Origin: CAYNLG01 sp964397995
GTDB lineage: Bacteria; Planctomycetota; Phycisphaerae; FEN-1346
Direction of reading: 5' to 3'
NCBI GenBank assembly: GCA_964397995.1
Contig: CAYNLG010000122.1
Coordinates: 1 to 7,213 of the forward strand
Length of the DNA: 7,213 nt
The translations under genes were made by a program, and so were the position numbers. The notes below the pieces were generated by a model, which saw only the letters and a program-made list of their open reading frames with translations, was not told the DNA's origin and ran no database searches. Below are positions 1 to 6,281 of the stretch, piece by piece (within the stretch, counting starts at the first letter, position 1; the number at the start of each line of letters is the position of its first letter).

Positions 1-389
1 GCCAGCACCATGTTCGCGAAGAGCGGCCCGTGGACGAACCGGAAGACGCGCTTGCCCGTCGTCCGGTCCTCCTCCAGCACGTCCGTCCCCGTGATGTCCG
101 AGGGCATCAGGTCCGGCGTGAACTGGATCCGCTTGAACGTCAGGTGCAGCAGCCGCGACGTCGTGCTGATCAGCAGCGTCTTGGCCAGGCCCGGCACGCC
201 GACCAGCAGGGCGTGGCCGCGGCAGAAGACCGCCACCAACACCTCCTCGATGACCGCCGCCTGGCCGACGATGACCCGCGCCAGCTCCTCGGTCATCGTC
301 TCGTACGCCTGGTTCAGGGCCTTCACGGCCGCCAAGTCGTCGTCCTTCGGGATATGCGACTCGGGTGCGGACGAAGCGGGATCGGTCAT
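1..389 (-). CDS. MoxR-family AAA+ ATPase, N-terminal part (3' end beyond left edge)
   Basis: Reading the minus strand from ATG at 389 gives 129 residues that run off the left edge. The visible part has the hallmarks of the MoxR branch of AAA+ ATPases: an N-terminal helical stretch, an R-V-I-V-G-Q motif at residues 38-43, and a Walker A loop G-V-P-G-L-A-K-T at 64-71 preceded by the typical G-H-A-L-L-V. The FKRIQFTPDLMPSDITG segment (85-101) is also highly typical. MoxR proteins are cytoplasmic ATP-driven chaperones, often encoded with DUF58 and von Willebrand A-domain proteins; those partners would lie left of the window, so that context is inference. Walker B, the sensors and the lid are outside the window. 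The ATG at 389 is preferred over the in-frame ATG at 395 because GAGGAG lies 6 nt before it, whereas it abuts the upstream ATG. The family call is secure; the exact role is not. Confidence 0.93.
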   Translation of the reverse strand, partial: MTDPASSAPESHIPKDDDLAAVKALNQAYETMTEELARVIVGQAAVIEEVLVAVFCRGHALLVGVPGLAKTLLISTTSRLLHLTFKRIQFTPDLMPSDITGTDVLEEDRTTGKRVFRFVHGPLFANMVL

Positions 390-395
390 GGGCAT

Positions 396-401
396 CTCCT
401 C
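396..401 (-). promoter_or_regulatory. Ribosome binding site of the MoxR-family gene
   Basis: The minus strand reads GAGGAG, then ATGCCC, then the ATG at 389. The 6-nt spacing selects 389 as the start rather than the in-frame ATG at 395, which touches the SD sequence. Confidence 0.7.
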
Positions 402-518
402 AGCGCGGCGTTCGTGGGGCGCCGCCCGCCCCGGGGGTGCTCTCGGACCCCGGGCGCCATGGACGTGCGGCAGCGCCGCCCCCTGAAACCCGGCCTCCCG
501 GCCCGGGTACCGGATAAT

Positions 519-560
519 GTCCCGCCGGTTTTCCTTGGCGCGGACCCCTTGCGGCGGGAC
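519..560 (+). repeat. 9-bp perfect inverted repeat in the leader of the beta-helix gene
   Basis: GTCCCGCCG at 519-527 is the exact reverse complement of CGGCGGGAC at 552-560. It starts directly after the GATAAT at 513-518 and ends 39 nt before the start codon at 600. It could be an operator or a leader hairpin. At this GC content a chance repeat is possible, and no regulator is visible nearby. Confidence 0.4.
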
Positions 561-587
561 GATGCCCCCGGCCGTTCACGGACGACG

Positions 588-593
588 AAAGGA
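588..593 (+). promoter_or_regulatory. Ribosome binding site of the beta-helix gene
   Basis: AAAGGA lies 6 nt before the ATG at 600. It fixes that ATG as the start even though the frame stays open for 190 codons upstream. The same AAAGGA precedes the PQQ-like gene. Confidence 0.75.
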
Positions 594-599
594 CTTCCG

Positions 600-2480
600 A
601 TGCACCACGCGGCACGGCTGGCCGTTGCCTTCGTCCTTCTCCAGGCGGCCCCGCTCGCCGCCGCCGAAATCGAAATCAACCTGCCCCCGGACGCCGGCGT
701 CCTCAACGTCAAGGCCGACTTCGGCGCGAAGGGCGACGGCCGCACCGACGACACCGCCGCCATCCGCGAGGCCATCCGGCACGCCCTCGGCGAACGACGC
801 TATGCCGCGCCCCCCTTCGTCTACTTCCCGCGCGGCACGTACCGGGTCAGCGACATCCTCTGGAGCCGCGTGGCCGAGGAGGGATGGTCCGCCGGCTGGC
901 GCGCGGGCATGCACCTGGTCGGCCAGAGCCGCCAGGGCACCGTCCTCCGCCTCCGCGACCGGTGCCCCGGCTACGCCGACCCGACCGCCCCGCGGGCCGT
1001 CCTCATGACCGGTTCCGAGAGCGACAACCGCGAGAATGCCGGCGGCGGCGGCAACCGCGCCTTCCGGCACGTCGTCTGGAACCTCACCGTTGACACCGGG
1101 CGCGGCAACCCGGGGGCCGTGGCCGTCGATTACGTTGTTAGCAACCGCGGCGCCATCGAGAACGTCACCCTCCGCTCCGGCGACGGGGCGGGGGTGTGCG
1201 GCCTGCGCCTCCAGCGCCACTGGCCCGGCCCGGGACTCATCAAGCACGTCCGCATCGAGGGATTCGACCACGCCGTCCGCGTCGGCCATTACCAGTACAG
1301 CATGACCTTCGAGCACGTCCACCTCACCGGCCAGCGCCTGGCCGGCATCGTCTGCCCCAGGAATGTCCTCGCCATCCGCGGCCTGCACAGCACCAACGCC
1401 GTCCCCGTCCTCCAGGTCGCCGGCGGCCACGGCCACGTGGCCCTGCTCGACGCGGTCCTCGAGGGCGGCGCGCCCGACCGCGCGGCCATCGAAGGCAAGG
1501 GCAAGCTGCTCCTGCGGAACGTGACGGTGCGCGGCTACGGCACCGCCGTCGACGACCAGACGGAGGCCGATCGCGACGTGCCGGGCGGGCCGGGCGAGAC
1601 GCGCATCGGCGAGTACGCCACCGAAGCCCACGGCCTCGGCGCCCCGGCCGCCGGCCTCCGCCTCCCGGTCGAGGAGACGCCGACCTTCCACGCGCCGGAC
1701 CTCGGCCTGTGGGTCGGCGCGGGCCGCTTCGGCGCGACGCCCGATGACCCCGCGGACGACGACGCGGACGCCCTTCAGAAGGCCATCGACACGGGCGGGC
1801 CCGTCGTCTACCTGCCCGCCGGCGTCTACCACGTGGGCCGCACCGTCATCGTGCGCGGGCCGGTCCGGAAGATCACGGGCCTGCACAGCGCGATCATGCC
1901 CAGGAAAGGGACGACGGTCGAGCCGCTCGTGCGCGTCGAGGGCACCGGCGCCGACGCCGTCGTCCTCGAACACCTCCGCCTCCAGGGGCTCGTCGAGCAC
2001 GCCTCCGCCCGGGCCCTGGCCCTGCGCCACCTGGACTTCCGCGGCTACCGCAACACCCCCGACGGCACGGGGCCGCTCTTCCTCGAAGACACCATCGGCA
2101 AGCCCATCCGCATCCTCCATCCCCAGCCCGTATGGGGGCGGCAGGTCAACTCCGAGTTCGGCGACGCCCCCCTCATCGAGAACCACGGCGGCACCCTGTG
2201 GCTCCTCGGCTTCAAGACCGAGGGCCACATGGTCTGCATCCGGACTGTGGGCGGCCGGACCGAACTCCTCGGGGCGCTCCTCTACCCCACCCGCAAGCCC
2301 CCCGCCACGGCCACGGCCTTCGTCAACGAGGGCGGCAGGGTGGGCCTGACCTACGCCTGGAACGGCCACGCCTACCCCGTCCATCTCCGCCAGACGGGCA
2401 CCGGCGCGGACGCCACCTTCACCCAGAAGGACACCACGCGGCGCGGCCCGGCGCTGCTCGTCGGCGACGCGTCGCAATGA
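600..2480 (+). CDS. Exported double beta-helix protein, Pectate_lyase_3 / GH28- or GH55-like
   Basis: This 626-residue protein starts at ATG 600. Residues 1-22 form a Sec signal peptide (basic start, LAVAFVLLQAAPLAAA core, cleavage probably before E23), so it acts outside the cytoplasm. Two copies of the motif that opens Pectate_lyase_3 right-handed beta-helices are visible. The first is DFGAKGDGRTDDTAAI at 40-55, followed by VYFPRGTY (74-81); the second is GRFGATPDDPADDDADALQKAI at 375-396 (with an acidic insertion), followed by VVYLPAGVYHV (402-412). Turn-rich parallel-beta repeats follow each motif. Two helices in one chain resemble GH55 beta-1,3-glucanases and phage tailspikes, but I cannot identify catalytic residues, so a carbohydrate substrate is inference and it may be non-enzymatic. 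It converges on the exported PQQ-like gene. The fold and export are well supported; the activity is unknown. Confidence 0.88.
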   Translation: MHHAARLAVAFVLLQAAPLAAAEIEINLPPDAGVLNVKADFGAKGDGRTDDTAAIREAIRHALGERRYAAPPFVYFPRGTYRVSDILWSRVAEEGWSAGWRAGMHLVGQSRQGTVLRLRDRCPGYADPTAPRAVLMTGSESDNRENAGGGGNRAFRHVVWNLTVDTGRGNPGAVAVDYVVSNRGAIENVTLRSGDGAGVCGLRLQRHWPGPGLIKHVRIEGFDHAVRVGHYQYSMTFEHVHLTGQRLAGIVCPRNVLAIRGLHSTNAVPVLQVAGGHGHVALLDAVLEGGAPDRAAIEGKGKLLLRNVTVRGYGTAVDDQTEADRDVPGGPGETRIGEYATEAHGLGAPAAGLRLPVEETPTFHAPDLGLWVGAGRFGATPDDPADDDADALQKAIDTGGPVVYLPAGVYHVGRTVIVRGPVRKITGLHSAIMPRKGTTVEPLVRVEGTGADAVVLEHLRLQGLVEHASARALALRHLDFRGYRNTPDGTGPLFLEDTIGKPIRILHPQPVWGRQVNSEFGDAPLIENHGGTLWLLGFKTEGHMVCIRTVGGRTELLGALLYPTRKPPATATAFVNEGGRVGLTYAWNGHAYPVHLRQTGTGADATFTQKDTTRRGPALLVGDASQ

Positions 2481-2504
2481 GCTCCGGCCGAGAGGGAAAG
2501 CACC

Positions 2505-2520
2505 GCGCGGTCGGCCGCGC
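2505..2520. terminator. GC hairpin between convergent genes
   Basis: GCGCGG, loop TCGG, CCGCGC gives a 6-bp stem with a 4-nt loop in the 45-bp gap between the convergent stops at 2480 and 2526. It could serve both genes. There is no U-tract on either side, so intrinsic termination is doubtful. Confidence 0.4.
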
Positions 2521-2525
2521 TGGCC

Positions 2526-4127
2526 TCATGTGCCGATGCACCAGAGTTCGTCGTTCGACCGGATGTACAGCCGGTTTCCGAAGATCGCGAACGGGCACCC
2601 GTAGCTGAAGCCCCACGCCGGGTACCCCGTCTGGCAGATGACCTGGTCGGCCTTCTCGCCCTTGACCTCGGCCGTCGGCAGCATGTTCTCCGCCACCTTC
2701 TCGCCGTCCAGCCCGAAGACCTGGCAGGTGGCGACGTTGTCCTTGCGGCCGCTGACGCCGTAGACGTGGCCGCCCGCGATCCACAGCAGGTGCCGCGTCG
2801 CCGGTGTCGCCCCGCGGCCGCGCCGACCGGTCCCGGCCAGCACCTTCCCGGTGGCGGCGTCCAGAATGTAGCCGTGGAAGTAGACCTTGCCGTCGTGGTA
2901 GACGATGCCGGTGTGGCCGAACTCGCGGGCGCCGTTGATGCCGGACCAGAGGGCCTCGCCCTTGAGGACCGTCCCCTCGAGGGTGAACCGGACCGCCAAG
3001 GGCGGCTCGTGGGCCGCCTCCTTCGGCCAGTTCCCGTGCTGCCCGCCGCCCGTGAAGAAGACCACGTTCGGTTCGTCGTACTTGACAAGCCGCGTGATCC
3101 CGTGCAGGCCCACGCCCTCGACGGTGAGCGGCGTGCCGTCGGGCAGCCGGTACGCGCCGCCCTTGCTGAGGAGGACGTCCGTCTTGCCGCACGTGATGAC
3201 GGCCGGCAGGACCATGCTGGTGCACTTGTGGCCGAAGCGCTCGTGGGCCCACTTGAGGGCCCCGGTGCGCTTGTCGAAGGCCCGGACCATGTCCGCCAGG
3301 TCGCTGATCAGCAGGTCCTTGTGGAGCAGGGGGGAGCGGCCGAACTTGCAGTAGTCGACGCCCCAGAGGCCCCCGTAGCTGCCCGGCGAGAACTGCATCC
3401 ATTTCACGTTCCCGTCGAAGTCGTAGCACGCGAAGGCCATGAACGCCGTCGCCACGTACACGTGCTCCCCGTCGGTCACCGGCGTCGGGAACGCCTGCCC
3501 CACGCAACTGATGCTGTAGCCGCACCCGTGCTGCCACGTCTCCGACTGGAACCCGGCCTGCTCGAAGCGGAAGTTCTTCCAGGGGAACTTGGCGCGGCGA
3601 AGGACGCCGTAGCTGGCCTGGAACCGCTCCGGGTCGAACTCGATGCCGAAGTCGAGCATCCGCTCGACGGCCTGCTTCTTGGCGGCCTCCCCCTCGGCCG
3701 TGTGCCAGGCGTGGAAGCGGCGGTACGACTCCCGCCACTTCGCGAGGATGTCGCGGTACGTGGCCAGCGACGCCTGTTGCTCGGCCTCCGTCAGGTTCGT
3801 CGCCGGGAGCTGGTTGACCTCCCGCTGCCAGAGGAGCCCGCCCGTCTCGGCGTCGTAGCAGTTCAGAACGGGGAAATCGTGCTTCCACCCCGGCTCGGAC
3901 ATCAGGAACACCCGCGCGCGGCTCACGACGGGCGAACTGTAGCCCCAGTTCGGGACCGGCGCCCGCCAGGCGACGTTCGTCTCGGTGCCCCAGGTGACCG
4001 GCGGGGTGCCCTCGGCGACGCACGACCCGTCGCCGCGATAGCCGACGACCTCGTCGGCGGCCCGCACAGGCGCAGCCAGGGCCGGGATCGTGGCAAGGCT
4101 CAGCAGGAGGAGAGTCAGTCTGCGCAT
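2526..4127 (-). CDS. Exported PQQ-like beta-propeller protein
   Basis: This 533-residue protein is read from ATG 4127, chosen because AAAGGA lies 8 nt upstream and because the translation then begins with a signal peptide (MRRLTLLLLSLATIPALAAP, cleavage around A23/A24). The frame stays open for 56 codons further upstream, but that part looks random. Repeated blade motifs of the PQQ-like (outer membrane-type) propeller are visible: YDAETGGLLW (91-100), TPVTDGEHVYVAT (215-227), CYDFDGNVKW (234-243), DKRTGALKW (285-293), DAATGKVLAG (423-432) and FGLDGEKV (471-478). These proteins usually act as scaffolds, or as quinoprotein dehydrogenases when they carry cofactor ligands; I see no basis for assigning an enzyme reaction. 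A charged, probably helical insertion at about 110-190 interrupts the blades, and there are 12 cysteines. The gene is divergent from tRNA-Gly and convergent with the beta-helix gene, so it is probably transcribed alone. Confidence 0.88.
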   Translation of the reverse strand: MRRLTLLLLSLATIPALAAPVRAADEVVGYRGDGSCVAEGTPPVTWGTETNVAWRAPVPNWGYSSPVVSRARVFLMSEPGWKHDFPVLNCYDAETGGLLWQREVNQLPATNLTEAEQQASLATYRDILAKWRESYRRFHAWHTAEGEAAKKQAVERMLDFGIEFDPERFQASYGVLRRAKFPWKNFRFEQAGFQSETWQHGCGYSISCVGQAFPTPVTDGEHVYVATAFMAFACYDFDGNVKWMQFSPGSYGGLWGVDYCKFGRSPLLHKDLLISDLADMVRAFDKRTGALKWAHERFGHKCTSMVLPAVITCGKTDVLLSKGGAYRLPDGTPLTVEGVGLHGITRLVKYDEPNVVFFTGGGQHGNWPKEAAHEPPLAVRFTLEGTVLKGEALWSGINGAREFGHTGIVYHDGKVYFHGYILDAATGKVLAGTGRRGRGATPATRHLLWIAGGHVYGVSGRKDNVATCQVFGLDGEKVAENMLPTAEVKGEKADQVICQTGYPAWGFSYGCPFAIFGNRLYIRSNDELWCIGT

Positions 4128-4135
4128 CGTCAGCG

Positions 4136-4141
4136 TCCTTT
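4136..4141 (-). promoter_or_regulatory. Ribosome binding site of the PQQ-like gene
   Basis: The minus strand has AAAGGA 8 nt before the ATG at 4127. This decides the start in a frame that is open up to 4295. Confidence 0.75.
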
Positions 4142-4299
4142 GTGGGCTCGCGGTGCTCGGATGAAATGGCGTTCGTTCGGGCGTCGCGGTGTCCCGGCCG
4201 CGCGCCGCCCCCGCGCTCTCTCTAACCCGGAAAGCGGCCGGGGGGACCGCCCGGTCCGCCACGACTTTCACAGGGGGGCAGGGGGAGGGCAACAAAGGA

Positions 4300-4327
4300 T
4301 TGACACGCGGTGGGCGCGGGGGATAAT
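4300..4327 (+). promoter_or_regulatory. Promoter of tRNA-Gly
   Basis: TTGACA at 4300-4305 matches the consensus -35 box exactly, and GATAAT at 4322-4327 matches the -10 box at five of six positions, with a 16-bp spacer. Transcription would start near 4334, about 9 nt before the mature tRNA. A strong housekeeping-type promoter directly upstream of a tRNA is the expected arrangement. The spacer is G-rich. Confidence 0.8.
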
Positions 4328-4342
4328 GGCGGGGCCATCTGA

Positions 4343-4417
<75 letters not shown>

Positions 4418-4691
4418 CTGCCTGCAACCGCCTTCCGGTGCCCCACGTTGCCTCTTGGCGTCTTGGTCTGCCAACTCCGCCCCCGTCAAAGGCTTGTGAC
4501 GCCACCGCGTCCGAGAGGCCGTCTTGCCAGCGATGGACAGAGTCGGCAGGGGTTGCCTGTGGCGGTACGCCTTCCTGCACCAAGACGGTCACCCGCGTGC
4601 CTCGAGAGCACCGAGTTGGTCACCACAAGACCGCATGGGATGCCCAGCCGAGGGGATTGTTTTTCCAAAGGCCGCTGGAGATCGCCGCCGT
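4418..4691. other. Gene-free junction between tRNA-Gly and the integrase gene
   Basis: No convincing gene is seen in these 274 bp. Short open frames here on both strands run into the tRNA or have no family resemblance. Short symmetric repeats are present: CGTCTTGGT (4459-4467) and its reverse complement (4579-4587), plus GGTCACC twice (4587-4593 and 4618-4624, 31 bp apart). These may be integrase arm-binding sites, but chance is possible. No clear terminator for the tRNA or the integrase gene was found. Confidence 0.4.
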
Positions 4692-6059
4692 TCAGATAGC
4701 GGGAAGCGCTGCCACCGCGCCCGCCGTGTCGGCCAGATCGAGGTGCGTGTAGGTGTTCATCGTCAGGCGGATGTCGCTGTGCCGCATGAGCTTCTGGGCG
4801 ATGCTGGGCGAGACGCCGTTGCGGGCAAGCAGCGTGGCGAAGGTATGCCGCAAGCAGTGGACGTCCACCGTCCGGCCTTGAGCATCGCGCTTCGGAATGC
4901 CCGCTGCCGCCAAGTCAAGGTTGAACGTCCGGAGAAGGTTTCGCCAGTCGATGTCGAATAGCGGCGTATCAGGTGAATCGTGACCATCGTCCGCCTTCGC
5001 GGAACGTTCGATGTGCTTGCGAAGGTCGCCGGCCAAGTCGGCCCGCAATGGCAGCGTGGCGGCCCGGCCGCTCTTGGCATGCTTGCCCTCGACGCGAACG
5101 TACGGGGCCGTCTCGTCAAGGCAGATCGCGCCGATGGTCAACGAGGCCACCTCGCCGCGGCGAAGGCCAGTGAACATCATGAACTTGTAGATCAAAGCAC
5201 GCTCTTGTCCGACCCTTTGCAGCCGGTGGCGCTCGTGGTCGCTCACCTTGGCCAGCGGCTTGCCCTTGTTCTTGCCCCGGCGGATGGTCAGGGCGTCTTG
5301 CAGCGGGCGCTCCTTCGCCGCAGTCAGCAGCCGTGCGATCTCATCCTCCGTCAGGGGCCTTCGCTTGCGGGCGGGCTCAGCCTCCATGGCCTTGGGCAGG
5401 CCCGTGAGCGGGTTGGCGGTCAGCCTGCCCTCGGAGACGCACCAGTTGCAGAACGCCACGATGGCCGAACGGTGCATGTTGATCGTCCGGGCCGACAGGG
5501 GCTCGGAATCGGGATCGTTCGGGTTGCGGGGCGAAGTCGCCGTCTTACCCATCCACCGCTGCACCACCCGGCGGTCGATGTCCCGAAGCGTTCTGAACCC
5601 GCACTCGCTGATGAGGCGCGTCAGCCCCTCCCGCACGTGTCTGACGTGCTTCGGCGAGACTCTGCGGCCACGAACATTCTTGGCCGCCAAATCCGCAAGG
5701 TAGTGCGCCGTGTGCTTCGTGAGCGGGGTATCCAGGTGGCCGGCGGCCGCCATCTCCGTGGGGCTGATGACGCCGACCTTGACCTTCTCCACGTTGCTCA
5801 GGATGTCGGCGAGGGCCCGCTCCGCCGCCCGCTTGTCCCGGCAGCCCGTGGACTCGCGCCGCATCTTGCCCGAGGCATCGGTGTAGCGAACGTACCAGCA
5901 GTCCGATACGAACTGCACGCGCCCGTCTTCGAGGACCTCGGCCATGCGCTCTTGGCACTTTCCGTTTGTCCACCGGGCCATCCTTCTGCCTCGGCGCTCG
6001 ATGACCTCGGCCCCCTCGGGCATCGGGATCGGGTACTTCTTCTTGTAAACTGCTGCCAT
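4692..6059 (-). CDS. Tyrosine recombinase / site-specific integrase
   Basis: This 455-residue protein has a complete catalytic set: R300 in TGLRRGE, K329 in the beta-hairpin KHAKSGR, H401 and R404 in HCLRHTF, H427 in LMRHSD and the nucleophile Y437 in NTYTHL. A core-binding (SAM-like) domain lies at about 112-212. The N-terminal ~100 residues, with WYVRYTDASGKMRREST (55-71) and TGCRDKRAAERALADI (71-86), look like an arm-binding domain. A basic segment RRGKNKGKP (260-268) sits just before the first catalytic motif. From memory, this architecture and the C-terminal AGAVAALPAI resemble integrases common in Planctomycetota. The enzyme would insert and excise the element, probably at tRNA-Gly. ATG 6059 is chosen over an in-frame ATG at 6116 because AAGGA lies 8 nt upstream and the added 19 residues look random. 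It appears intact; no excisionase gene is visible beside it. Confidence 0.95.
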   Translation of the reverse strand: MAAVYKKKYPIPMPEGAEVIERRGRRMARWTNGKCQERMAEVLEDGRVQFVSDCWYVRYTDASGKMRRESTGCRDKRAAERALADILSNVEKVKVGVISPTEMAAAGHLDTPLTKHTAHYLADLAAKNVRGRRVSPKHVRHVREGLTRLISECGFRTLRDIDRRVVQRWMGKTATSPRNPNDPDSEPLSARTINMHRSAIVAFCNWCVSEGRLTANPLTGLPKAMEAEPARKRRPLTEDEIARLLTAAKERPLQDALTIRRGKNKGKPLAKVSDHERHRLQRVGQERALIYKFMMFTGLRRGEVASLTIGAICLDETAPYVRVEGKHAKSGRAATLPLRADLAGDLRKHIERSAKADDGHDSPDTPLFDIDWRNLLRTFNLDLAAAGIPKRDAQGRTVDVHCLRHTFATLLARNGVSPSIAQKLMRHSDIRLTMNTYTHLDLADTAGAVAALPAI

Positions 6060-6067
6060 GATTCCAT

Positions 6068-6072
6068 TCCTT
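6068..6072 (-). promoter_or_regulatory. Ribosome binding site of the integrase gene
   Basis: The minus strand has GAGGAAGGA in this stretch; AAGGA ends 8 nt before the ATG at 6059. This supports the shorter start. An ATG at 6067 is in another frame and has no family match. Confidence 0.65.
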
Positions 6073-6194
6073 CCTCGGGGTCGTGGGCACATGGCCCGAC
6101 CCGGCCTGTCGTCCATGACACTCAGCGGCCGGTCGCCAAACAGCTCAAGGGCTTTCCGGCCAGAATCTCGCGCATGTGCTCGACGAAGTGACGG

Positions 6195-6261
6195 AGTGCC
6201 AAAAGTGCCAAAAGCCCTCCCGGATCAGGTGATCGCCTGACCTTCTGTCACTTTTGGCACT
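6195..6261. repeat. GTGCCAAAA iterons with nested dyad symmetry
   Basis: GTGCCAAAA occurs twice in tandem (6196-6204 and 6205-6213) and once inverted (6252-6260). AGTGCCAAAAG (6204-6214) and CTTTTGGCACT (6251-6261) are perfect 11-bp inverted arms whose axis falls between 6232 and 6233. The near-palindrome TCAGGTGATCGCCTGA (6225-6240, one G-T mismatch pair on each side) has exactly the same axis. A second, offset 13-bp pairing joins 6195-6207 with 6249-6261. The block lies between the ends of the DUF3987 and integrase genes and is relatively AT-rich for this window. Plausible roles are a replication origin, an operator for the integrase, or a recombination site. Confidence 0.85.
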
Positions 6262-6281
6262 GCGCGCCCCGGGGTCCATGT

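Larger units (their letters stand above)
390..599. other. Divergent intergenic region with hairpins
   Basis: This 210-bp stretch separates the divergent MoxR and beta-helix genes and should carry both promoters. It contains a perfect 9-bp inverted repeat (GTCCCGCCG at 519-527, CGGCGGGAC at 552-560, 24-nt loop) and an imperfect GC-rich hairpin at about 427-457 with two bulges. A GATAAT at 513-518 resembles a -10 box for the plus-strand gene, but I see no -35 match at the right distance, so no promoter is called. A plus-strand frame is open across this stretch into the beta-helix gene, but it runs antisense to the MoxR gene and is best read as a GC-bias artefact. Confidence 0.5.
6060..6281. other. 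Gap between DUF3987 and integrase genes
   Basis: These 222 bp separate two genes read in the same direction. Apart from the iteron/dyad block and the integrase ribosome binding site, nothing certain is seen. A minus-strand frame of 44 codons (6145-6279) begins 2 nt after the DUF3987 stop, but its translation is low-complexity and includes the repeat itself, so it is not called. No clear promoter for the integrase was recognised. Confidence 0.5.

Noticed and set aside
30..599. A 190-codon N-terminal extension of the beta-helix protein
   Set aside because: It is antisense to the MoxR-family gene, has no domain resemblance, and would bury the signal peptide. The ATG at 600 has a well-placed AAAGGA.
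576..2477. A 633-codon open frame on the minus strand across the whole beta-helix gene
   Set aside because: It mirrors the real gene in a GC-rich genome, where antisense frames rarely meet stop codons. Its translation is alanine-, glycine- and valine-rich with no family motif, whereas the plus strand has a signal peptide and domain motifs.
4244..4257. GGACC/GGTCC hairpin upstream of the tRNA promoter as a terminator
   Set aside because: The stem is only 5-6 bp, has no U-tract, and no transcript is expected to end there because the flanking genes diverge.
6145..6279. A 44-codon minus-strand frame starting 2 nt after the DUF3987 stop, with a weak AGGT upstream
   Set aside because: The position would suit translational coupling, but the peptide is low-complexity and its FWHFWH part is only the 9-bp DNA repeat read as codons.
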